From: Frigoribacterium sp. CFBP 13712
Lineage (GTDB): Bacteria; Actinomycetota; Actinomycetes; Actinomycetales; Microbacteriaceae
Direction: 5' to 3'
Length of the DNA stretch: 64,000 bases
Assembly (NCBI RefSeq): GCF_014842255.1
Contig: NZ_JACYVH010000001.1
Location: 337,264 to 401,263 of the forward strand
Shown piece by piece: positions 56,995 through 64,000 of this stretch. The position numbers and the translations under genes were made by a program. Within the stretch, counting starts at the first letter, position 1. Each line of letters begins with the position of its first letter. A model generated the notes under the pieces. It was given only the letters and a program-made list of their open reading frames with translations, ran no database searches and was not told the DNA's origin.

Positions 56995-58107
56995 ATGCCC
57001 GATTCGCTCGGCGGCGTCGGCCGCTACATCGTCTCGCTCGTCCGTGAGGTCGCCTCGCGGGGCGTCGTCGAGCTGATCGTCGTCGTCAGCCCCGGTGCGG
57101 AGGCCGAGCTGCTCCGTGCGGCCCCGGGTGCGCGCATCGTCGCGGCACCCGCCCTCACATCGTCGACCCTCGGTCGCTTCGTCTGGGAGCAGACGGGCCT
57201 CCCCCGCCTGGCCGACAGACTGGGCGCCGACGTCATCCACTCGCCGCACTACACGATGCCTCTGGCCACACGTCGGGCCCGCGTCGTCACATTGCACGAC
57301 GCGACGTTCTTCAGCTCACCCGAGTGGCACATCCCGTCGAAGGCGCGGTTCTTCCGAGCATGGACACGACTGACGGCGCGTCTCGCCGACACGGTCGTGA
57401 CACCCAGTCGGGCCACCGCCGAGGGGGTGCGCGAGGCCCTGGGGCGCCCGCTCCGCCGTGTCGTCGTCGCTCCTCTCGGAGTCGACGGGGGGATCTTCCA
57501 TCCCCCCACCGCCGCCGACCGCCAGGCCCTGGCAGACGCCGTGCCCGACCTCCCTGCGACCTGGATCGCCTTCCTCGGGACACTCGAGCCCCGCAAGAAC
57601 ACGGCGGCGCTGATCCGCGCGGCGAGACGGGTCGCCCGAGAGCGCCGGGCCGCCGGTCTGAGCGCGCCCGCCCTGCTGCTGGCGGGCGCACCGGGGTGGG
57701 ATGCCACGGTCGACGACGCGGTACGCGACGCGGCGGACGATCTCGACGTGCGCCTCCTCGGCTACCTGCCCCTCGAAGCCCTCGCCGCGTTCCTCGGCGA
57801 CGCCGACTGCGTGGCCTACCCCAGCCTCGGCGAGGGCTTCGGTCTGCCGGTGCTCGAGGCGATGTCGTGCGCCGCGGTGGTCGTGACCACGACGCGCCTG
57901 TCGCTGCCCGAGGTGGGCGGCGACTGCGTCCTGTACAGCGACGTCGACGACGCGTCGCTCGCCGCTACACTCGTCACGGCCCTGTCCCCCGCGAGCGACG
58001 ACCTGCGCCCTCGTGCCCGAGAGCGTGCCGAGACCTTCGACTGGGCGTCCTGCGCCGAAGCCCACGAGCGCGCCTGGACGGGTGCGGCGACGAGAGGACA
58101 CCGATGA
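56995..58107 (+). CDS. GT4-family glycosyltransferase
   Basis: 370 aa from the first canonical ATG. GT-B fold with the N-terminal GGVGRYIVSLV, VIHSPHYTMPL, VVTLHDATFF, VAFLGTLEPRKNTAALIRAAR-type motif (IAFLGTLEPRKN) and the donor-site EGFGLPVLEAMSCAAVVVTT. The reported start leaves out the conserved VLLDATS strand encoded directly upstream in frame, so the real start is probably upstream and may be non-canonical (ATC at 56920). The stop overlaps the next ATG (ATGA). Confidence 0.85.
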   Translation: MPDSLGGVGRYIVSLVREVASRGVVELIVVVSPGAEAELLRAAPGARIVAAPALTSSTLGRFVWEQTGLPRLADRLGADVIHSPHYTMPLATRRARVVTLHDATFFSSPEWHIPSKARFFRAWTRLTARLADTVVTPSRATAEGVREALGRPLRRVVVAPLGVDGGIFHPPTAADRQALADAVPDLPATWIAFLGTLEPRKNTAALIRAARRVARERRAAGLSAPALLLAGAPGWDATVDDAVRDAADDLDVRLLGYLPLEALAAFLGDADCVAYPSLGEGFGLPVLEAMSCAAVVVTTTRLSLPEVGGDCVLYSDVDDASLAATLVTALSPASDDLRPRARERAETFDWASCAEAHERAWTGAATRGHR

Positions 58108-58964
58108 GCCCCGACGGACGCATCCTCATCGTCACGGTCACCTACGACTCGGGCGGGCATCTCGAGAAGTTCCTGGCCTCCGTGCCCGCGGCCACGACGC
58201 GGGCGTACACGGTCGTCGTCGTCGACAACGGCTCGTCCGACGGCGCCCCCCGCGCCGCGGCCCTCGCCGACCCCGACCTCTCGTTGCTCGAGCTCGACGA
58301 GAACGTCGGCTACGGCAGCGCCATCAACGCCGCTGCCCGGGATCTCGACGCCGACGTCGACTGGATCCTGATCGCGAACCCGGACACCGAGCTGGCACCC
58401 GGCTCGGTGGACGCACTCGTCGAGGAGGGCATGCGGGACGCCCGCATCGGCGCGCTCGGCCCGGCGATCACCGACGAGGCGGGCGTGCCCTACCCGTCGG
58501 CCCGACGGTTCCCCTCGATCGTCTCGGGAACAGGCCACGCGCTCTTCGCCCGCATCTGGAAGAACAACCCCTGGAGCACCGCCTACCTGATGGCGGGGGT
58601 CGAGGGCGGCTCGCGCGACGTCGACTGGCTGAGCGGCGCGTGCCTGCTCGTCCGCCGCGAGGCGTACGTCGACGTCTCGGGCTTCGACGAGGGCTACTTC
58701 ATGTACTTCGAAGACGTCGACCTCTCGCTCCGGCTCCACCGGGCGGGCTGGCTCAGGCGCTTCGTCCCGTCGGCCTCGATCGTCCACGTCGGCGCGCACT
58801 CGACGTCGGGTCGGCGGGCGGCCATGGTCAAGGCGCATCACGTCTCGGCCGGGCGGTTCGTCGACACCCTCTATCCCGGTCCTCTCGCCGCCCCGCTCCG
58901 GCTCGTGGTCCACGTCGGCCTGCGTGTGCGGGCGGCGCTGCTCGCGAGACACGGGGCCCCCTGA
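58104..58964 (+). CDS. GT2-family glycosyltransferase
   Basis: 286 aa. ILIVTVTYDSGGHLEKFL, VVVVDNGSSDGAP, the metal motif IANPDTELAPGS, DWLSGACLLVRREAYVDV and YFEDVDLSLRLHRAGW mark a WbbL/rhamnosyltransferase-like GT2. It is translationally coupled to the GT4 gene upstream (ATGA). A 77-bp gap with TAAGAT (about 58992) separates it from the next large glycosyltransferase. Confidence 0.9.
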   Translation: MSPDGRILIVTVTYDSGGHLEKFLASVPAATTRAYTVVVVDNGSSDGAPRAAALADPDLSLLELDENVGYGSAINAAARDLDADVDWILIANPDTELAPGSVDALVEEGMRDARIGALGPAITDEAGVPYPSARRFPSIVSGTGHALFARIWKNNPWSTAYLMAGVEGGSRDVDWLSGACLLVRREAYVDVSGFDEGYFMYFEDVDLSLRLHRAGWLRRFVPSASIVHVGAHSTSGRRAAMVKAHHVSAGRFVDTLYPGPLAAPLRLVVHVGLRVRAALLARHGAP

Positions 58965-59041
58965 CCCGACGGGCTGCACGACGACCCCTGGGTAAGATCG
59001 AGTCGACGTCGCGGCCCTCGACATTCACAGACGGAGCAATC

Positions 59042-61609
59042 ATCAACGAACGCACGAGCCCCCTACCCGCTCTTCGAGACCGTGCCACCGCCGGTCTGCG
59101 GAGTCTCGCTCAGACGCCCAAGGCGGCCCCCGTCCGGCGCGAGCTCTGGGCGAGACGCATCGCCCGGGCCGGCGTCGTGGATCGCCGCTACTACGAGATC
59201 CAGACGGGGCAGACGTTCTCGTCCGACGAGGCGGCGGCGCGTCATCTGATGAGCCGGACACGCGGTGAGGACTTCTCTCTCAACCCCCTCTTCGAGCCCG
59301 AATGGCTGCTGGCTGGGCTGTCGACGCCGGCGGAGAAGCTCGGCGTCGCGTACCTCCTCGACGATGCGGCGGGCACCTCCTGCGGGCCCGTCGACGACCG
59401 CTTCCCCGTCGGGGCGGAGGGGCCGCTGTCGCAGCTCCGGTCGCTCCAGACCGACGACTCCACCGCCGCGATCCGCGCCGCCGTCGTCGAGAACGCGCGC
59501 CGTTTCGCCGAAGAGCGCGCCTGGCTCGCACCGGTCGGCGCCAAGCGCTCGACCGCCACCGATCCGGCCATCGCCGGTCCGCGCGCCGTGACGGTCGTCA
59601 TCCCGACCTCCCTCGAGGCCTCCGACCTGACCGAGCGTCTGAGCGACCTCGCGGCCCAGACGCACGGCGACTGGAAGGCCGTGGTCGTCGGCGACGTCGA
59701 CTCCGCCCGCGACGTCGTCGCCGGGTCGGGTCTCGCCGTCGACCGCTTCACGTTCGTGGCCGCCGACGGCGACCCGAGCCGCATCCTCGCGGCCGCCCTG
59801 GCGCAGGTGGCCTCGGGCCCCGTCGCCTTCCTGGTCGCGGGGTCCCGCTGGGCTCCGAGTGTGCTGCTAGACGGGGTCACCCGCTGCAGCGGAACGTCGT
59901 TCGCCTGGTTCTCGGCCGGCGTCTCCGAGCACAACTCCGATCTCGTCGCCTGGAGTGCCAACGACCTCGGTCCCGTCGCCCTCCGCGAACGCGGCATCGA
60001 CACCTCTCTGGCCGCCGTCGTCGTCGAGGCCGAGCTCGTCGCCGAGATCGGCGGCATGGACACCGACCTGGGAGGCGCGGAGGACTTCGATCTCCTCATC
60101 CGCCTGCTCTCGTCGGGCCGCGGCGTGCGCGCCGGGCGCGGTGTCCGACACACCTTCCCCGAGCGACCGGTGAGGCCGCGTTCCACCGCAGACCCCCGGG
60201 TCTGGGAGAAGGTCGTCGTCAGCAAGCATCTGATCGACTGGGAAGCCCTCGAGGTCGGACTCCCGAAGCGGGTCGCCGGGCGCATCTCCGTCTGCATGCC
60301 CACCTACGAGGACTGGTCGATGACCCGCCGCGCGGTCGCCGCGGTGCTCGACTCGTCGCCCGACGGCGACGTCGAGGTGGTCATCGTCGACAACGGCTCG
60401 CGTCGCTCCGTGTCGTCGATCCTGACGGCCCTCTACGAGGACGAAGACCGGGTGCGCGTCGTCCGCTCGCCCCGCAACCACAACTTCTCGACGGGCTCCA
60501 ACCTGGCCTTCGCGCAGAGCTCGGGCGAGTTCGCGATCTTCCTCAACAACGACACCGTGGTCGCACCCGGGTCGTTGGCTGCGCTGCGCGATCGACTCAG
60601 CGAGGCGCCCGATGTCGTCGGCGTGCAGCCGCTCCTCCTCTATCCCGATGGCACCGTGCAGACCGCCGGCACCTTCTTCAACGGCGAGCGGATCATGCCG
60701 TGGCACTTCCTGGCGAGCCACCCGCGCAGCGACGCGTACGCCGCCGGGGTGCGACGGTTCTCCGCCGTCACGGCCGCAGCGCTGATGATGCGCGCGTCGG
60801 ACGTGGTCCAGCTGCGCGGGTTCGATCCGGAGTTCCAGAACGGTCTCGAGGACGTCGACCTGTGCCTGCGCGGCAACCTGCTCCGCGACGACGCCCACTT
60901 CGAGACGGTCCTCGAGTCGACCGTCTTCCACCACGAGTCCAAGAGCGTCGGCCGGATGAACTCCAGCGTGCTGAACCGCGGTCTGTTCGACCTGCGGTGG
61001 CGTGGGCGCTATCCCGCATCGGACCTCCCCCGCTACACCGCCGCCGGTCTCCAGGCGCTGCACACCACCGCCGGCACCCCCCAGGCCTTCCGCCTGCTGC
61101 GGACCAGCCACCCCGTCGTGGTGCGCCCGCCCCGCATGGTCCCCGACGGGCCGTCGGCTGGCCGTCCGAGCCTCCGCTGGGCCATCAAGGTCGACAGCGT
61201 GTTCGACGAGACCACCTGGGGAGTCGAGTCCACCGACCCGCTCGTCGACGAGATCCGCAGCGTCCTGCAGCAGCACGGACAGGAGGTCGTCGTCGACCAG
61301 CGCGGCACGCATTACCGCACCTCGGACTACCTCGACGATGCGACCGTGACCATCCAGGGCTCGGTCGCCGTCTCGCCGCAGCCCGGCGCGACGAGCTTCC
61401 TCTGGACGGTCGGCGACCCCGTCCGGATCTCCCCCGACGAAGCGCACTCCTACGACCTCGTCGTGGCGGACGGCGACGTCAGCCGGACCGCAGCGGTCCC
61501 CGCGACGCAGTCCGTGCTGACCCGGACGGGCTCGGTCGCCGACGACGTCACGGTGATGCTCGACAAGGCCATCGAGATCGTCTCGAGCCGCAGAGGCCCC
61601 GTCGCCTGA
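59042..61609 (+). CDS. Three-module glycosyltransferase (degenerate GT2 + GT2 + partial CgeB-like GT-B)
   Basis: 855 aa if it begins at ATC 59042, which lies 5 nt after GGAG and opens the residues NERTSPLPALRDR; the first canonical codons are GTG 59177 and ATG 59249. After an N-terminal helical region (to about 170), a GT2-like fold at 180-390 lacks the DxD (it has FLVAGSRWAPS). A complete GT2 follows at about 415-660 (VVIVDNGSRRS, FLNNDTVVAPGS, NGLEDVDLCLRGNL). The last 150 residues (LRWAIKVDS, DYLDDATVTIQG, FLWTVGDP) match the N-terminal half of the GT at 62824. Confidence 0.85.
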   Translation: MNERTSPLPALRDRATAGLRSLAQTPKAAPVRRELWARRIARAGVVDRRYYEIQTGQTFSSDEAAARHLMSRTRGEDFSLNPLFEPEWLLAGLSTPAEKLGVAYLLDDAAGTSCGPVDDRFPVGAEGPLSQLRSLQTDDSTAAIRAAVVENARRFAEERAWLAPVGAKRSTATDPAIAGPRAVTVVIPTSLEASDLTERLSDLAAQTHGDWKAVVVGDVDSARDVVAGSGLAVDRFTFVAADGDPSRILAAALAQVASGPVAFLVAGSRWAPSVLLDGVTRCSGTSFAWFSAGVSEHNSDLVAWSANDLGPVALRERGIDTSLAAVVVEAELVAEIGGMDTDLGGAEDFDLLIRLLSSGRGVRAGRGVRHTFPERPVRPRSTADPRVWEKVVVSKHLIDWEALEVGLPKRVAGRISVCMPTYEDWSMTRRAVAAVLDSSPDGDVEVVIVDNGSRRSVSSILTALYEDEDRVRVVRSPRNHNFSTGSNLAFAQSSGEFAIFLNNDTVVAPGSLAALRDRLSEAPDVVGVQPLLLYPDGTVQTAGTFFNGERIMPWHFLASHPRSDAYAAGVRRFSAVTAAALMMRASDVVQLRGFDPEFQNGLEDVDLCLRGNLLRDDAHFETVLESTVFHHESKSVGRMNSSVLNRGLFDLRWRGRYPASDLPRYTAAGLQALHTTAGTPQAFRLLRTSHPVVVRPPRMVPDGPSAGRPSLRWAIKVDSVFDETTWGVESTDPLVDEIRSVLQQHGQEVVVDQRGTHYRTSDYLDDATVTIQGSVAVSPQPGATSFLWTVGDPVRISPDEAHSYDLVVADGDVSRTAAVPATQSVLTRTGSVADDVTVMLDKAIEIVSSRRGPVA

Positions 61610-62757
61610 TGACCGCCGACGACAAGACCACGAGAACCGGGAGCGCCGACGTGACGCTGGCTTTGACCATGATGGTGCGCGACGAGGCGGACATCATCGA
61701 GACGATGCTCGAGTTCCACCTCGCCCAGGGCGTCGACGAGATCCTCGTCACCGACAACGGGTCGGCCGACGGCACGACGGAGATCCTCGAGGAGTACGCG
61801 GCCGCGGGGCGCATCCGGCTGTTCCACGAACCGGTCCAGAAGAAGCAGCAGGGTCAGCTGGTCACCAACATGGCACGCCGCGCCCACACGGAGTTCGGGG
61901 CGGACTGGGTCATCAACGCCGACGCCGACGAGTTCCTGCGTCCCGTCGACCCCTCGAAGACGCTGCGCGACGTCTTCCGTGAGATGCCGACCTCGCTCGG
62001 GGCCTTCACCGCTCCGGTGGTCAACCTCGTCGGCCCTCCGGCGTGGTCGGGCTCGGGCGTCGGCCGTCTCGTCTGGCGCGACGGCCGCTCCGAAGAGCAG
62101 CTGCGCCTCGGCGGAGTCCACGCCCAGCCGACCCCGAACGCGATCCACGTCGGAGACGCGGGTGTCATCGTCAAGCAGGGCAACCACCACGTGTCGATCC
62201 CCTCGGCCGGCCAGCCGCCGGCCGGTCTCGAGCTCGAGGTGCTGCACCTGCCGTGGCGCTCGTGGCGCCAGTTCGAGCACAAGGTCGAGATCGCGGGTCG
62301 CGCGTACCGCGACAACCCGAGACTGAAGCCGAGCCCTCGTCACCACGGCATGCGCGACTACGCACGGCTCCAGCAGGACCGACTCCTGCCGATCTACCTG
62401 CTCCGCCAACCTGATCCCGCCGACCTGCTGCCGGGCGCCGACCACGGCCCCTTCCGGTTCGACGACTCCCTCGCCCGATCACTCGAGCTCCTCCCCGCCC
62501 CTCGTCACGAGCTGGCTACGGCGCCCGAGAGCCTCATGGAGGCCGAGTTCGTCGCCGAGCAGCGTGAGCTGGCGCAGACGTACATGCTCGTCGAGGCCGA
62601 CGGTGCCGCGGTCCTCGAGCTCGCCGAGGAGATGTGGGCCGAAGAGCGCCGTCAGCTCGTCGCCGAGATCGACCGTCGCGATCGCGAGCTCGAGGGATTC
62701 CGCAACCGCCGCATCGTCAAGGCCGCCGAGCAGCTGAACCGGCTCCGCCGTCGGTAG
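61609..62757 (+). CDS. GT2-like (Glyco_tranf_2_4) glycosyltransferase with C-terminal coiled coil
   Basis: 382 aa. ALTMMVRDEADIIETMLEFHLAQGVDEILVTDNGSADGT, then VINADADEFLRP (DxD), AHTEFGADW and IKQGNHHVSI-type residues (VIVKQGNHHVSI) place it in the DUF23/GT92-like group. Residues about 325-380 (EFVAEQRELAQTYMLV ... EEMWAEERRQLVAEIDRRDRELEGF) form a coiled coil ending in a basic tail. The ATG overlaps the previous stop by one base (TGATG), so the genes are coupled. Confidence 0.88.
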   Translation: MTADDKTTRTGSADVTLALTMMVRDEADIIETMLEFHLAQGVDEILVTDNGSADGTTEILEEYAAAGRIRLFHEPVQKKQQGQLVTNMARRAHTEFGADWVINADADEFLRPVDPSKTLRDVFREMPTSLGAFTAPVVNLVGPPAWSGSGVGRLVWRDGRSEEQLRLGGVHAQPTPNAIHVGDAGVIVKQGNHHVSIPSAGQPPAGLELEVLHLPWRSWRQFEHKVEIAGRAYRDNPRLKPSPRHHGMRDYARLQQDRLLPIYLLRQPDPADLLPGADHGPFRFDDSLARSLELLPAPRHELATAPESLMEAEFVAEQRELAQTYMLVEADGAAVLELAEEMWAEERRQLVAEIDRRDRELEGFRNRRIVKAAEQLNRLRRR

Positions 62758-62758
62758 G

Positions 62759-62791
62759 CCCTGAAGGAGGTGCCGCGCACCTCCTTCAGGG
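62759..62791. terminator. Bidirectional hairpin terminator
   Basis: 15-bp stem CCCTGAAGGAGGTGC (62759-62773) / 62777-62791 with a CGC loop, between convergent genes. Contains AAGGAGG/CCTCCTT like the hairpins at 5539 and 17581. Confidence 0.9.
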
Positions 62792-62823
62792 TCCGCCCGA
62801 TGGCCGGGCCGTCGGCGGGACGA

Positions 62824-64000
62824 TCAGGATCGGTGACGCACGACGTCCGTCATGAGGCGCCGTGCTCGGGCGTCGAAGGAGTGCTCGGCACCGATTCGGC
62901 GGGCGTTCGCCTGGATCTCCGAGTCGGGGGCCCATGCCTGATCGTCGCTCAGGAGTCTGCGGAGGTCGTCCGGGCTCGAGTACGCCTGCACGGACGGACC
63001 GAAGACGTCCGTGATGCCGGCGATGTCGTCCGACACGATGCGCGCCCCCGCGCTGGCCGCGTCGAACAGCCGGTTCGAGAAGAAGCCGAAGTCCCGCATG
63101 TCGGCCCAGTGGTCGTTCAGCACGATGCGGGCACCCCGGTAGTGACCCGGCAGGTCGTCGTTCGAGACGAACTCCCCCGCCACCGAGTCGGCGTCGACGA
63201 ACTCCGCCCACCCCTCGCCGTAGAGGGTGAGGTCCGCGCCGGCCTGGAGGGCGTCTCGCACGATGGGGCGGAAGACGAGACGCGTCTTGCCGATGAACAG
63301 GACGTCGGACGCGACGTCGGATGCCTGCGCCCCGGCCGCGAACCGGTTCGGATCCGTGGCCTGCAGCAGCGTCTCGACGGGCAGACCCGTCGATGCGGTC
63401 GTCCTCTCAGCCCAGGCGGCGCCGGCCGAGTACCTCAGATCGAACAGCGACAGCTCGTCTCGTGAGACGAGTTCGGGGTGGCTGATGACCCAGAGGATGT
63501 TCGTCCGGGCCGACGAGGGCGTGGTGACGTCCAGCCCGCGGAGCGTCAGGCTGACGTCGTCCAGGTGCTCGGACCAGGGGCGGCTGTGCGCCTGCCGGTG
63601 ATCGATGACCACCCGCTGGCCCAGACGACGGAGGGCGTTGGCGAGGTCGCGTGCGAAGAAGAGGTCTCCCCAGTCGTCGCCCCGCGCACCGGGGTGGGCC
63701 GCGATCTTGATCGACCAGCGGAGACGCGGGAGACCGTCGACGCCGTCGAAGGCCGGATCGACTCGACCGCCCCCGACGACCGGGCGGGCCGGCCTGACGA
63801 GATGACGGACCGGCACCCGGGCGCCCGCGACGGCATCGAGGGAGAGCCCCGCCTGACCCAGGGCCGACGAGTCCGCGGGGATGTCGCTCCATGCCGCGAC
63901 GAGCTCGGCCGCGGGCGCGTCGAGCCTGCGGGGCGCGGCACCGGACACCCGGTACACACGACCGACGGGCGTCGACGTCACGCCTCGGCCGCCGGACAGC
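62824..64000 (-). CDS. CgeB-like GT-B glycosyltransferase (5' end uncertain)
   Basis: At least 385 aa, with the N-terminus at or beyond the window edge (an in-frame GTG at 63981 may not be the real start). RLRWSIKIAAHPGARGDDWGDLFFARDLANALRRLGQRVVIDHR, ILWVISHPELVSRDELSLFD and DVLFIGKTRLVFRPIVRDAL lead to the C-terminal FSNRLFDAASAGARIVSDDIAGITDVFG, the motif of the Glyco_trans_1_2/CgeB group. It shares its N-terminal module with the end of the gene at 59042. Confidence 0.85.
   Translation of the reverse strand, partial: LSGGRGVTSTPVGRVYRVSGAAPRRLDAPAAELVAAWSDIPADSSALGQAGLSLDAVAGARVPVRHLVRPARPVVGGGRVDPAFDGVDGLPRLRWSIKIAAHPGARGDDWGDLFFARDLANALRRLGQRVVIDHRQAHSRPWSEHLDDVSLTLRGLDVTTPSSARTNILWVISHPELVSRDELSLFDLRYSAGAAWAERTTASTGLPVETLLQATDPNRFAAGAQASDVASDVLFIGKTRLVFRPIVRDALQAGADLTLYGEGWAEFVDADSVAGEFVSNDDLPGHYRGARIVLNDHWADMRDFGFFSNRLFDAASAGARIVSDDIAGITDVFGPSVQAYSSPDDLRRLLSDDQAWAPDSEIQANARRIGAEHSFDARARRLMTDVVRHRS

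Noticed and set aside
59302-62757. A long alternative frame (1151 codons) across the three-module transferase and into the next gene
   Set aside because: Its first part is an Arg/Pro-rich shadow. Only the segment after 61609 is a real gene in that frame.
49066-64000. Horizontally acquired island
   Set aside because: GC content and codon use look like the rest of the window, there are no integrases, transposases or attachment sites, and no tRNA borders it.

Overview
The window is very GC-rich and gene-dense, with short intergenic gaps, GTG/TTG starts, WhiB regulators, mtrAB-lpqB and a long-form HPF. This is an actinobacterial chromosome. Gene content and protein style best fit the family Microbacteriaceae (a Curtobacterium, Frigoribacterium or Clavibacter-like relative). 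The genus is a guess. There are no insertion sequences, phage genes or CRISPR arrays. Coordinates were read by hand from the sequence.

Left part (1-13.5 kb): mainly osmotic and transport functions. It holds trehalose synthesis (otsA, otsB cut by the window edge), a CorA-type channel, a TIM-barrel sugar isomerase converging on an ArsB/SLC13-like carrier, a tiny TTG-initiated membrane protein, an MscS channel, an alpha/beta hydrolase, an orphan 78-aa protein, a three-gene glycine-betaine ABC importer and an amino-acid permease.

Middle part (13.7-26.4 kb): tRNA-Lys(CTT), bcp, then an order that follows the M. tuberculosis Rv3219-Rv3246c region from memory: whiB1, pdtaS, an Rv3235-family gene, secA, hpf, comF, lpqB, mtrB, mtrA. 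Next (26.5-33.8 kb) comes a divergent membrane-protein module with MoxR ATPase, DUF58, DUF4129, DUF4350, SpoIIM and RDD genes, placed between mtrA and manB. A csoR gene with a palindromic operator follows. Then come manB, DUF3499, a degenerate zincin-like gene, DUF5719, a 947-aa glycosyltransferase, whiB2, galE and manA (to 43.4 kb).

Right part (43.6-64 kb): an acyl-CoA dehydrogenase, then a surface-glycopolymer locus. It has two O-antigen-ligase-like proteins, a GT-C-like membrane protein, a GT2-GT4 fusion, a secreted triple-repeat protein with a coupled membrane partner, a Wzm/Wzt-type ABC exporter, and a run of GT2/GT4 glycosyltransferases including a three-module protein. The upstream galE, manA and manB supply sugar-nucleotide precursors. 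The whole probably builds, exports and attaches a cell-wall polysaccharide.

Most notable non-gene signals are: (i) a nonamer, GGAGGCGCG, seen about 35 times on both strands; (ii) an 18-bp palindrome sitting inside the whiB2 core promoter; (iii) a CsoR-type operator with no copper genes nearby; (iv) many start codons 6-7 nt after a TAnnnT-like box, implying leaderless mRNAs; (v) two neighbouring glycosyltransferase genes in which ATC stands where the start codon is expected.
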